Assembly (NCBI GenBank): GCA_965267435.1 | Contig: OZ253960.1 | Coordinates: 4,278,001 to 4,342,000 of the forward strand | Length of the DNA stretch: 64,000 nt | Reading direction: 5' to 3' | Source of the DNA: JAWPMT01 sp965267435 | Lineage (GTDB): Bacteria > Bacteroidota > Bacteroidia > Cytophagales > Cyclobacteriaceae | Part shown: piece after piece, positions 43,681 through 51,060 of the stretch | How positions within the stretch are numbered: the first letter of the stretch is position 1 | Layout of the letters: each line of letters starts with the position of its first letter | The notes under the pieces: generated by a model | Told to the model about the DNA's origin: nothing | The model's input: the letters and a program-made list of their open reading frames with translations, nothing else | The model's database searches: none | Position numbers and translations under genes: made by a program

Positions 43681-44166
43681 ATGGCCGAAGAACTATTAGT
43701 CAGCACCTCAAGCGACAAAACAGAAAGGTACGAGTCGCTGCTACCACAGATCCACGCACTCGTCTCAGATGAAAAAGACCTGATCGCCAACCTGGCGAAC
43801 ATTGCCTCCGCCCTGAAGTACGGCATGGACTTTTTCTGGGTGGGCTTTTATCTGGTGAAGGACGATGAGTTGGTCCTCGGCCCCTTCCAGGGACCCATAG
43901 CCTGCACCCGCATCAGGAGGGGGAAAGGCGTGTGCGGTACCGCCTGGTCCAAAGCACGAACGATCATCGTCGAAGACGTGGACCAATTTCCCGGGCACAT
44001 TGCGTGTAGCAGTGATTCCAAGTCGGAAATTGTTGTTCCTTTCTTCGAGGATGATCGCGTGACAATGATCCTGGATGTCGATAGTGACCAGTTGGCCAGC
44101 TTTGACTCCGTGGATCAGGCCTTCCTTGAGAAGATAGGCGATTATCTGGCGGCGAAAAACAGCTGA
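43681..44166 (+). CDS. msrC: Free methionine-(R)-sulfoxide reductase (GAF domain)
   Basis: 161 aa GAF-domain enzyme. The signature block GPFQGPIACTRIRRGKGVCG carries Cys75 and Cys85, and FPGHIACSSDSKSEIVVP carries Cys109. The three-Cys spacing (10 and 24) matches E. coli YebR, where they form the catalytic and resolving set. It reduces free Met-R-sulfoxide in the cytoplasm, complementing the secreted MsrB in the first half. The gene begins 2 bp after ribD, and its 3' end overlaps the convergent gene by 25 bp. Confidence 0.9.
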   Translation: MAEELLVSTSSDKTERYESLLPQIHALVSDEKDLIANLANIASALKYGMDFFWVGFYLVKDDELVLGPFQGPIACTRIRRGKGVCGTAWSKARTIIVEDVDQFPGHIACSSDSKSEIVVPFFEDDRVTMILDVDSDQLASFDSVDQAFLEKIGDYLAAKNS

Positions 44167-44771
44167 TAGAGGCTGTCCAGGAGGTGCTTTCTTCGTTCTT
44201 CCAACTGCGGCATGGCGGTGCCAGGGTTTTCACGATGAATTGATCTTGCTCCTTCCAGGCGGCTGTTGGCCTTGGTGGCCACAGCCTCCTGTAGAGCTGG
44301 TTCGACGGCGCCAGGGTTGATCCAGCGATACGCTGCGGACTCCGAGGCGAAGCTTCTGAAAGTCAGCTTAGGATAAACCATAGATACGGCCTTGGAGATG
44401 GTCTTGGCATAGATCTGGCCAATGGCCGAACGGGATTCTATGGTGGCCACTTTAGTCAGGTTTGGGATTAGGGGCCTTACCAATTCTTTCAGGAAGTAGT
44501 TTTTCATCCACACGCGACATTCCGTGTTCAGCTCCCTTAGCTCCAGACGATTGATGATGACATCGGTGATGGCGTGCACCTCCGCGATCTCGGTGGCCTT
44601 GGTCAATACCGACTTGTATTCCTCAAAGTCCACATTGCCATGCCAGGTAATGAGAAGAAAGCGATAGGAGAAATCAACCGAAAGTGAGGCGGTTTTGTAA
44701 GAGAGCAGTTTGTCCATCCGTGCGAAATTCTTAATCATTCCATCAAAATTGATGATGTAAAAGAATCTCAT
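44142..44771 (-). CDS. Conserved hypothetical protein, STAS-like
   Basis: 209 aa from the ATG at 44771 (an in-frame ATG at 44795 is less likely). The first part (MRFFYIINFDGMIKNFARMD, then SYRFLLITWHGNVDFEEYKS) has the alternating strand-helix layout of STAS/SpoIIAA-like proteins seen in Cytophagales. No catalytic motif. The rest is helical and ends RKHLLDSLYQLFFAAR. It is the last gene of the gdhA-psd group on the minus strand. Confidence 0.65.
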   Translation of the reverse strand: MRFFYIINFDGMIKNFARMDKLLSYKTASLSVDFSYRFLLITWHGNVDFEEYKSVLTKATEIAEVHAITDVIINRLELRELNTECRVWMKNYFLKELVRPLIPNLTKVATIESRSAIGQIYAKTISKAVSMVYPKLTFRSFASESAAYRWINPGAVEPALQEAVATKANSRLEGARSIHRENPGTAMPQLEERRKHLLDSLYQLFFAAR

Positions 44772-44834
44772 TCCCACGGCGTGGGCAATACCCAAAAAAG
44801 GGTATTTAGCGAGTGTCTTGCTACCTAAATATGG

Positions 44835-45494
44835 TTATTGCAAGGTGGCGATCATCGTCTCTCCACCCACTGTTCGGTCCCCGATTTTCACATGCAAAAT
44901 GGCGTCTGTGGGTAGAAAAACGTCGATTCTGCTGCCAAACCGGATGAAGCCCAGTTCTTCTCCGGCAGCGAGCGGATCGTCCACTTGCTTGTAAAAGGAT
45001 ATTCTCCTGGCAACGGCCCCAGCGATCTGGCGCATGAGCACTTTCACACCATCTGCGGTGGTGATACCAATAGAAGTGCGCTCATTGTCCGTGCTGGATT
45101 TTGGATGCCACGCCACCAAATACTTACCCGGGTGGTACTTGTAGTACGATACTTTCCCATCCACCGGCGATCGGTTCACATGAACGTCCAAAGGCGACAT
45201 GAATATGGAGATCTGCAGCCTATTCTCTTTGAGGTACTCGCCCTCCTCCGTCTCTTCAATGACCACGACCTTCCCATCCGCCGGTGCTATAACGCGGTTG
45301 TCCTGCTCGGGCGTTTGGACCTTAGGCACGCGAAAGAAACGAACGATCAGGATCCAGAAAATAATCGCGGCCGCGGCCAGCACCCACTGCACGATCTCGA
45401 AGGGAATCAACCAGTACAGAAATGCGTACAATGCCCCAATCAAAATCGCCGAAACGGGGATGATCAGGGACCCCTCTTTATGTATTCGAGTCAT
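44835..45494 (-). CDS. psd: Phosphatidylserine decarboxylase (archaetidylserine-type short form)
   Basis: 219 aa membrane-associated enzyme that makes phosphatidylethanolamine. Two N-terminal hydrophobic helices (about 10-55) precede the catalytic core. APADGKVVVIEE is at 70-81, FMSPLDVHVNRSP at 98-110 and HPGKYLVAWHPKS at 121-133. The self-cleavage site is RFGSRIDVF, with Gly187-Ser188 giving the pyruvoyl group. It is the short, proenzyme-type form common outside enterobacteria. It follows gdhA by 9 bp. Confidence 0.92.
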   Translation of the reverse strand: MTRIHKEGSLIIPVSAILIGALYAFLYWLIPFEIVQWVLAAAAIIFWILIVRFFRVPKVQTPEQDNRVIAPADGKVVVIEETEEGEYLKENRLQISIFMSPLDVHVNRSPVDGKVSYYKYHPGKYLVAWHPKSSTDNERTSIGITTADGVKVLMRQIAGAVARRISFYKQVDDPLAAGEELGFIRFGSRIDVFLPTDAILHVKIGDRTVGGETMIATLQ

Positions 45495-45503
45495 TCTTAG
45501 TCT

Positions 45504-46778
45504 TTAGAAGCCGCCGCGGAACTTGTAGGTCTTGGCAACTTTGTCGATGGCCACAATATAGGCCGCAATTCTCAAAGGCACCTCATACTGCCGAGAGGTA
45601 TGGTACACGCGGTTGAAGGCTTCCTTCATGATCCGGTCGGATCTGCGGTTGACACGCTCGCCCGTCCACTTGTAGCCCAGTCGGTTCTGCACCCATTCAA
45701 AGTAAGATACCGTCACACCGCCGGCATTGGCGAGGATATCCGGCACGGCCATAATTCCTTGTGAATTGATGATGGCATCTGCCTGTGCAGAGGTAGGGCC
45801 ATTGGCGCCTTCCACGATGAGTTTCGCCTTGATCTTTCGGGCATTGGCCTCTGTGATCACGTCCTCCACAGCCGCTGGCACCAATACGTCCACTTCGAGG
45901 AGTAGCAACTCCTCCGGATCGATCTTCTCGACGCCCTCGAGCCCTTCCAGGGTCCCGCCATTGTTCGTACGGTATTCCGCAGCCTTATGAATGTTGATGC
46001 CTTCCGCGTTGTAGTAAGCCCCAGAGATATCGCTAATGGCCACAATCTTCACGCCGCGCTCTTCAAGCAGCAAAGCCGCCCAGGAGCCCACGTTGCCAAA
46101 ACCCTGAATCGCGCATGTCGCTTTGAATGGATTGATCCTGAGCCTCTCCATGGCGGCCAGCGCCGAGATCATCACCCCACGACCCGTGGCTTCGGTTCTT
46201 CCCAGAGAACCACCCAGGACAAGTGGCTTGCCCGTCACTACTGCATTGACCGTCATGCCATGCCCACGTGAGTACTGGTCCATCATCCATGCCATCTCAT
46301 TGGGGCCTGTGCCCATATCTGGTGCAGGGATATCTCGGTCCGGACCGATGATTTCGTACATCGCCTGGGTGTAAGCCCGCGTCAAACGCTCCACCTCACC
46401 GCGAGACATCTTTCGTGGGTTGCACGCGATACCGCCCTTTGCTCCGCCATAGGGAATGTCCACGACGGCACACTTCCACGTCATCCATGCTGCAAGTGCC
46501 TTTACCTCATCAAGGTTGACGTCCTCATCGAATCGAACACCACCCTTGGATGGCCCCAGTATATTCGAGTGGATCACCCGATAGCCCTCAAATACCTTGA
46601 TCGACCCATCATCCATTGTCACAGGCAAAGACACAATGACTTGCTTCGTAGGTGATTTCAAAACTTGATAGACTTGCTCATCCAGTCCCAAATGCTGCGC
46701 AGCAATATGGAATCTGGACATCATCGACTCGAAGGGGTTGCCCTTATCCTTGATCGGGGCTGGCTCGATATATGTCAT
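45504..46778 (-). CDS. gdhA: Glutamate dehydrogenase (Glu/Leu/Phe/Val family)
   Basis: 424 aa. The substrate domain contains GPSKGGVRFDEDVNLDEVKA and the catalytic-Lys block DIPYGGAKGGIACNPRKMSR. PAPDMGTGPNEMAWMMDQYS follows. The Rossmann part has IQGFGNVGSWAALLLEERG. The protein interconverts glutamate and 2-oxoglutarate with ammonium. A good Bacteroidota-type promoter (46818-46847) lies upstream. The gene is first in a group with psd and a hypothetical. Confidence 0.92.
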   Translation of the reverse strand: MTYIEPAPIKDKGNPFESMMSRFHIAAQHLGLDEQVYQVLKSPTKQVIVSLPVTMDDGSIKVFEGYRVIHSNILGPSKGGVRFDEDVNLDEVKALAAWMTWKCAVVDIPYGGAKGGIACNPRKMSRGEVERLTRAYTQAMYEIIGPDRDIPAPDMGTGPNEMAWMMDQYSRGHGMTVNAVVTGKPLVLGGSLGRTEATGRGVMISALAAMERLRINPFKATCAIQGFGNVGSWAALLLEERGVKIVAISDISGAYYNAEGINIHKAAEYRTNNGGTLEGLEGVEKIDPEELLLLEVDVLVPAAVEDVITEANARKIKAKLIVEGANGPTSAQADAIINSQGIMAVPDILANAGGVTVSYFEWVQNRLGYKWTGERVNRRSDRIMKEAFNRVYHTSRQYEVPLRIAAYIVAIDKVAKTYKFRGGF

Positions 46779-46817
46779 TATCTAAGGGGTGGTAATGTTG
46801 CCTCAAAAATTTGCAAG

Positions 46818-46847
46818 CAAAAGTAATATCTTCCGGAATAGAACAAA
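46818..46847 (-). promoter_or_regulatory. Putative Bacteroidota sigma-A promoter of gdhA
   Basis: On the minus strand, TTTG (46847-46844) and TACTTTTG (46825-46818) are separated by 18 bp, close to the known Bacteroides -33 TTTG / -7 TAnnTTTG pattern. The implied start would be about 30-35 bp upstream of the gdhA ATG. This is a motif match only. Confidence 0.5.
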
Positions 46848-46900
46848 CGTTTGCGGAGCCATTTCGCGTGCGAAATGCGCTGTATCAGAATAACCCGTTC

Positions 46901-47302
46901 ATGAATGAAATTCACTCTTTGAAGTCTCAGCCATTACTTATTCAACTGCTTTCTGAGGCTACACGGACCATTACACCTCTGGAAATGGAGCTGAGCGGCC
47001 TGGCTACGGACACCCTGGCGGTTGATAATCACTCCAGCATGGACCTGATCCATTTGGCCAAAGACCTAATCAATTCGAAGCACCCTATTGTCTTGCTTAT
47101 CTGGAGGGAGGAATCCACTTCGTGGGGCAAGACACTGCCTTTGCTACAAGAGCTCATGCAGGCGACAGAGCGTGTAAGGTTGATCACGAATGCTGAGGAC
47201 CCCATGCTTGCCAAACTCGGACCTCAACTAGCGGGCTATCTTCTCACTGCCAGCGAAACCGAGGCCCTGCAGCAGGTGCGGGCGTGGCTTCAACGCAACT
47301 GA
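46901..47302 (+). CDS. Small hypothetical protein
   Basis: 133 aa from the ATG at 46901; the frame opens with TTG at 46811 inside the gdhA promoter region. Alternating helices and a hydrophobic strand (HPIVLLIWREES) followed by KTLPLLQELMQATERVRLIT suggest a small alpha/beta domain. No family recognised. It is divergent from gdhA, and its stop overlaps the omega-amidase gene by 13 bp. Confidence 0.55.
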   Translation: MNEIHSLKSQPLLIQLLSEATRTITPLEMELSGLATDTLAVDNHSSMDLIHLAKDLINSKHPIVLLIWREESTSWGKTLPLLQELMQATERVRLITNAEDPMLAKLGPQLAGYLLTASETEALQQVRAWLQRN

Positions 47303-48081
47303 AAGCGATCCTGGTCTTCTTGAAAAGGGAAGCGCTCACGGAATTTGGCCAGTTGATCCATGGGCAGTTCGACGGATTGCATCCCCTCCTCATTGTCCAT
47401 GAACAGCATGGTGTTGCCAACATAGTCGTAGACCGCGGAGTGCCCTGAATACTCTTTGTCGTAGCCATCCAGCCCAACTCGGTTCACCCCAATACTGTAA
47501 GCGATGTTCTCAATGGCCCTGGCCCGAAGCAAGGTATCCCAGGCCTGGACCCTGGGTGTGGGCCAGTTGGCAACATAGATGATCACGTCGTATTCGTAAA
47601 GGGCCTCTTCGCTCCCTTGAGACCTCGACCAGACAGGAAACCGTAAGTCGTAGCAAACAAGGGGCATGATTTTCCATCCGTTCACTTCTATCACCACTCT
47701 GCGTTCCCCGGCGGTAAACGATCCATCTTCGCCTGCCAGCGTGAATAAGTGCTTCTTGTCGTAATACTGTATTTCGCCCTCAGGCGTCGCGATCAGCAAC
47801 CTGTTGTAATAATTGCCGCTCTCTTTGATGATGGCACTGCCCAGGATTATCGCCCCGCTCTGCGCAGCCATCTGGCGCATCCACTTGTACGTATTGCCAT
47901 TCACAGGCTCCGAGACCTCCTCGGGCTCCATCGTAAAACCCGTTGTGAACATTTCGGGTAGGACGATCAGGTCCTGCCCCTCGGGTGCCTTCCAGATCTT
48001 TTCTTCAAAGGCCGCCATATTGGCACCGATGGATCGCCAATGAAGATCGGCCTGAATGAGAGTGACTTTTAAATCCTGCAT
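47290..48081 (-). CDS. Omega-amidase (carbon-nitrogen hydrolase, YafV/Nit2-like)
   Basis: 263 aa nitrilase-superfamily enzyme with the Glu-Lys-Cys triad: Glu43 in LPEMFTTGF, Lys110 in YDKKHLFTLAGE and Cys143 in LVCYDLRFPVW. The FTTGFTM and DLRFPVWSR blocks match omega-amidases that hydrolyse 2-oxoglutaramate or 2-oxosuccinamate. It lies 15 bp downstream of an aminotransferase gene on the same strand; that pairing supports the omega-amidase reading. Confidence 0.87.
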   Translation of the reverse strand: MQDLKVTLIQADLHWRSIGANMAAFEEKIWKAPEGQDLIVLPEMFTTGFTMEPEEVSEPVNGNTYKWMRQMAAQSGAIILGSAIIKESGNYYNRLLIATPEGEIQYYDKKHLFTLAGEDGSFTAGERRVVIEVNGWKIMPLVCYDLRFPVWSRSQGSEEALYEYDVIIYVANWPTPRVQAWDTLLRARAIENIAYSIGVNRVGLDGYDKEYSGHSAVYDYVGNTMLFMDNEEGMQSVELPMDQLAKFRERFPFQEDQDRFQLR

Positions 48082-48096
48082 AGGTCCAAAACTTGG

Positions 48097-49239
48097 TCAG
48101 ATCTGTTTAAGAATTTGTCCTGCGCGCTCGAGTGTGCCGTCGTCTTTCGCAAAACAAAAGCGGAGCAGTTTTTGGTCCGTGCCATCGGCATAGAAGACCG
48201 AGACGGGTATAGAAGCCAGACCGTTCTGCTTCGTCATGTGCTCCGCCATCGCCTGGTCGGCCTCGTCACTGATACCTGCGTACGAGAGAATTTGGAAATA
48301 CGTGCCACCACTGGGTACTGCCTCAAAACGACTTCCCTCAATACTTTGCAGGAAGTAGTCCCGCTTTCGCTGGAAAAACCCGGGCAATTGCTCAAAATGC
48401 ACGGGATTCCGAATGAACTCTCCCAGTGCAAATTGAATCGGCGTATTCACAGTAAAGGTGACAAATTGGTGCACCCTACGCAGTTCGTCAGTGACTTCTT
48501 TGGAGGCTACTGCATAGCCCATCTTCCACCCTGTCGCATGAAAAGTCTTGCCAAAAGAAAAGGCCGCAACGCTGCGCTGCCGCAATGCTTCGAACTCCAG
48601 GACGCTGCGATGCTTTTGGTCATCAAAGACCATGTTGTGATACACCTCATCGCTGATGACTAGCAAATCATGCTGTACTGCCAGCTTCTCCAACTGCAGC
48701 AAGTCTTCCTTCGTCAGGATGGTGCCTGTGGGATTGTGCGGATTGTTGATAAAGATGGCCCGCGTGCGGTCGTTTATACGACTCGCCACTTCCTCCCAGG
48801 GTATCCTGAAATAAGGTGCTTCCAGATTGATGTGAACCGGCACCCCACCGTGCAGTCGGACAACAGGATCGTAGGAGTCATAAGCAGGGTCAAAGATGAT
48901 GACCTCGTCACCTTTTTGGATCAAGGCGGCTATTGCGCAGTAGATAGCCTCGGTAGCTCCAGTGAAGACTGTGATCTCAGACTCCGGGTCTGGCATATGT
49001 CCATATAGGTGCTCCGTCATTCCCGCGATCGCCTCTCGCAATGGCGCTATGCCAATGCTTGGAGGATATTGGTTGCGCCCTTCGCGCATGTGCTTAGAGA
49101 CGAGGTCGATGAGTTCCTCGCTGATCTGAAAGTCCGGAAATCCCTGCGAGAGATTGAGGGCGCCGTACTGCGTCGCCATACCGGACATCACGGAGAAAAT
49201 CGAAGTGCCCACGTCCGGTAGCTTGGAAGCGATTTTCAT
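48097..49239 (-). CDS. Methionine/glutamine aminotransferase (class I/II)
   Basis: 380 aa PLP enzyme. NLSQGFPDFQIS is at 29-40, the NNPHNPTG block near 165-172, SDEVYHNMVF near 196-205, and the PLP Lys231 is in SFGKTFHATGWKMGY. The motifs fit YbdL/glutamine transaminase K-type enzymes, which transaminate methionine or glutamine with 2-oxo acids. With the downstream omega-amidase it would form the methionine-salvage glutamine transaminase/omega-amidase pair. It follows def by 3 bp. Confidence 0.87.
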   Translation of the reverse strand: MKIASKLPDVGTSIFSVMSGMATQYGALNLSQGFPDFQISEELIDLVSKHMREGRNQYPPSIGIAPLREAIAGMTEHLYGHMPDPESEITVFTGATEAIYCAIAALIQKGDEVIIFDPAYDSYDPVVRLHGGVPVHINLEAPYFRIPWEEVASRINDRTRAIFINNPHNPTGTILTKEDLLQLEKLAVQHDLLVISDEVYHNMVFDDQKHRSVLEFEALRQRSVAAFSFGKTFHATGWKMGYAVASKEVTDELRRVHQFVTFTVNTPIQFALGEFIRNPVHFEQLPGFFQRKRDYFLQSIEGSRFEAVPSGGTYFQILSYAGISDEADQAMAEHMTKQNGLASIPVSVFYADGTDQKLLRFCFAKDDGTLERAGQILKQI

Positions 49240-49242
49240 TTC

Positions 49243-49794
49243 TTACCTTTTCAATGGGGCCTTCACCCTGTAATCTGCATCGACTTTGCCCTTCGTAATA
49301 TTGGCCAGACGCCCCTTAAGCAGGCGCTTCTTCAGGGGCGACAGGTAATCGGTGAAAAGAACACCTTCAATGTGGTCATATTCGTGCTGGATAATGCGCG
49401 CGAGTACACCCGTGAAGCGATCTTCGCGCTCCTCCCAGTTTTCGTCCACGTAGCGTATCAATACGTCCGCCTCGCGCTCCACATCCTCCCTGATACCTGG
49501 GATGCTGAGACAACCCTCTTCAAAAACCCAAGGATCACCATCTATCTCCAAAATCTCTGGATTGATAAAGGCCCGCTTGACGCCCTTGCTTTCGTCCTCT
49601 TCCATCGGCGTACTGTCCAACACGAAGATCCTCCAACTCTTGCCAATTTGTGGGGCGGCCAGCCCAACGCCACTGGCGTTGTACATGGTCTCAAACATAC
49701 TCTCGATGAAGTCCTCGTCCAGCTCCTCTTTGGTCACTTCGCTAGCTTTCTTTTTCAGAACGGGATCACCGTACAATACAATCGGATATATCAT
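49243..49794 (-). CDS. def: Peptide deformylase
   Basis: 183 aa. All three deformylase motifs are present: GVGLAAPQIG at 42-51, EGCLSIPG at 93-100 (metal Cys95) and QHEYDHIEG at 136-144 (His137, Glu138, His141). It removes the N-formyl group from new proteins. It overlaps ruvX by 4 bp (ATGA) and precedes the aminotransferase gene by 3 bp. Confidence 0.95.
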   Translation of the reverse strand: MIYPIVLYGDPVLKKKASEVTKEELDEDFIESMFETMYNASGVGLAAPQIGKSWRIFVLDSTPMEEDESKGVKRAFINPEILEIDGDPWVFEEGCLSIPGIREDVEREADVLIRYVDENWEEREDRFTGVLARIIQHEYDHIEGVLFTDYLSPLKKRLLKGRLANITKGKVDADYRVKAPLKR

Positions 49795-50207
49795 TCTCTG
49801 GATTCCAAATATGACTGCAAAATTATCGTAGCGCTAACCTGATCAATGGTCAACTTGTTTCTTCTTTGTTTTTTTTTGGCGCCTGATTGTATCATGCTCT
49901 GCACGGCCATCTTAGAGGTCGACCACTCATCCTGGAAGACCAGCTCATGGTCTGGAAAGACCTTTCTAAATCGATTGGCGAAAGCCTCCACCGGCCCTGT
50001 ATTGTGAGTTCGTTCCTCGTCATCGTTCAGTGGATAGCCGAGTACCACCGTCTCCACCTCCTCTTTCTTAAAATAGTCTGACAGATAGTCGATCAGGTCG
50101 TGGGACCTCACACCGTCCAAAGGGCTGGCGATTATTTGGAGAGTATCGGTTACTGCCAGGCCCGTTCGTTTGGTCCCATAGTCAATGGCCATGATCCGTG
50201 CCATCAA
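49791..50207 (-). CDS. ruvX: YqgF/RuvX-like Holliday junction nuclease
   Basis: 138 aa RNase H-fold protein. IMAIDYGTKRTGLAVTD is at the N-terminus (metal Asp9), VVLGYPLN near 55-62 and FQDEWSTS near 90-97. A C-terminal Asp is in KLTIDQVSATIILQSYLES. Family members act on 16S rRNA 5' processing (YqgF) or junction resolution. It is coupled by 4-bp overlaps to def downstream and to the di-iron protein gene upstream. Confidence 0.88.
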   Translation of the reverse strand: MMARIMAIDYGTKRTGLAVTDTLQIIASPLDGVRSHDLIDYLSDYFKKEEVETVVLGYPLNDDEERTHNTGPVEAFANRFRKVFPDHELVFQDEWSTSKMAVQSMIQSGAKKKQRRNKLTIDQVSATIILQSYLESRE

Positions 50208-50926
50208 TTGCGTCTGCTGAGCCTCCGAAGCTGGCCTTTGATCCTGGCTTCGAGCATCAGCGCCCTTGGAAAGAGGATCTCATTTTCAATCTCTGCATGA
50301 TAAGTGATCTCGCGATCAAAAGCCTTCAGTTCTTTGACGATCACCCGGCTGCGAAGGTCCTCCATTTTGATGGAATCCGTCAGCTCAGTCAGATTGCCCA
50401 TCGCGTCCTCCTGATCATGTTCTTCTTTGCTGTGAACCAGAGAAAATTTCCAAAAAGGCATCAAGGCTGAGATTGGACTGGTCTCTTTGCCCTGTTCGAT
50501 GCGGTTGAGGGCATGGACGTACTTGAAGACTTCGTCCTCTTCCTCGTAGATGTGCTTTATGAAATCCTCGACAAAGACCGGGAAGATCGCCCTTAAGTCT
50601 TGCGCGGAAGGCTCTTCGTGTTCCGAGAGCAGGAAGGAAATATAGGGCAGTTTCTCCTTGATGAATAAGTAATGAGAATGCCGCAGATACTCGAGGAGCA
50701 ACTCCAGAGGATAACTGGCTAGTTCCTGGAATGAGCTTCTACGATTTGCGTCCATTTCGTAGAAGCACTTGATCACCTTTTGCCGGCTGATACCTCGCTC
50801 ACGACAGATTTCGTTGAGCGACTTGTGCTCATTCTCAAAAAACTCGATACCCAGGTAATGGAGCGCCCTGGCGTACACAAAGTTTTCATCAATAACCGAT
50901 CCTATGGTTTTATCCAGTACTCGCAT
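50204..50926 (-). CDS. ScdA/YtfE-like hemerythrin-domain protein lacking the Cys pair
   Basis: 240 aa. The N-terminal region (about 6-55) matches the ScdA_N pattern (TIGSVIDENFVYARALHYLG ... SLNEICRERGIS), but the usual CCGG reads FENE at 30-33. The C-terminal four-helix part keeps probable di-iron ligands: His83 or His85, His125-x3-Glu129, His165 or His170, and His210-x3-Glu214. Relatives repair iron-sulfur centres after NO or oxidative damage. It is translationally coupled to ruvX by a 4-bp overlap. Confidence 0.8.
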   Translation of the reverse strand: MRVLDKTIGSVIDENFVYARALHYLGIEFFENEHKSLNEICRERGISRQKVIKCFYEMDANRRSSFQELASYPLELLLEYLRHSHYLFIKEKLPYISFLLSEHEEPSAQDLRAIFPVFVEDFIKHIYEEEDEVFKYVHALNRIEQGKETSPISALMPFWKFSLVHSKEEHDQEDAMGNLTELTDSIKMEDLRSRVIVKELKAFDREITYHAEIENEILFPRALMLEARIKGQLRRLSRRN

Positions 50927-51014
50927 GCGATGAAGGGGTAAAGATAACGAGTCTCAAAAAGTCTGGAATAGTAATCTTTCAAAAACGAAATCTACCCTTC
51001 TAGCGTTTACATTA

Positions 51015-51022
51015 TAATTTTG
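51015..51022 (+). promoter_or_regulatory. Putative -7 element upstream of ctpA
   Basis: TAATTTTG matches the Bacteroidota -7 pattern TAnnTTTG and lies 38 bp before the GTG start of the protease gene. No convincing TTTG -33 element is seen at the right distance, so this is a partial match. Confidence 0.3.
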
Positions 51023-51060
51023 AAGGCTAGCCTCATTACATTTAGTAAAATTCTCTTTCC

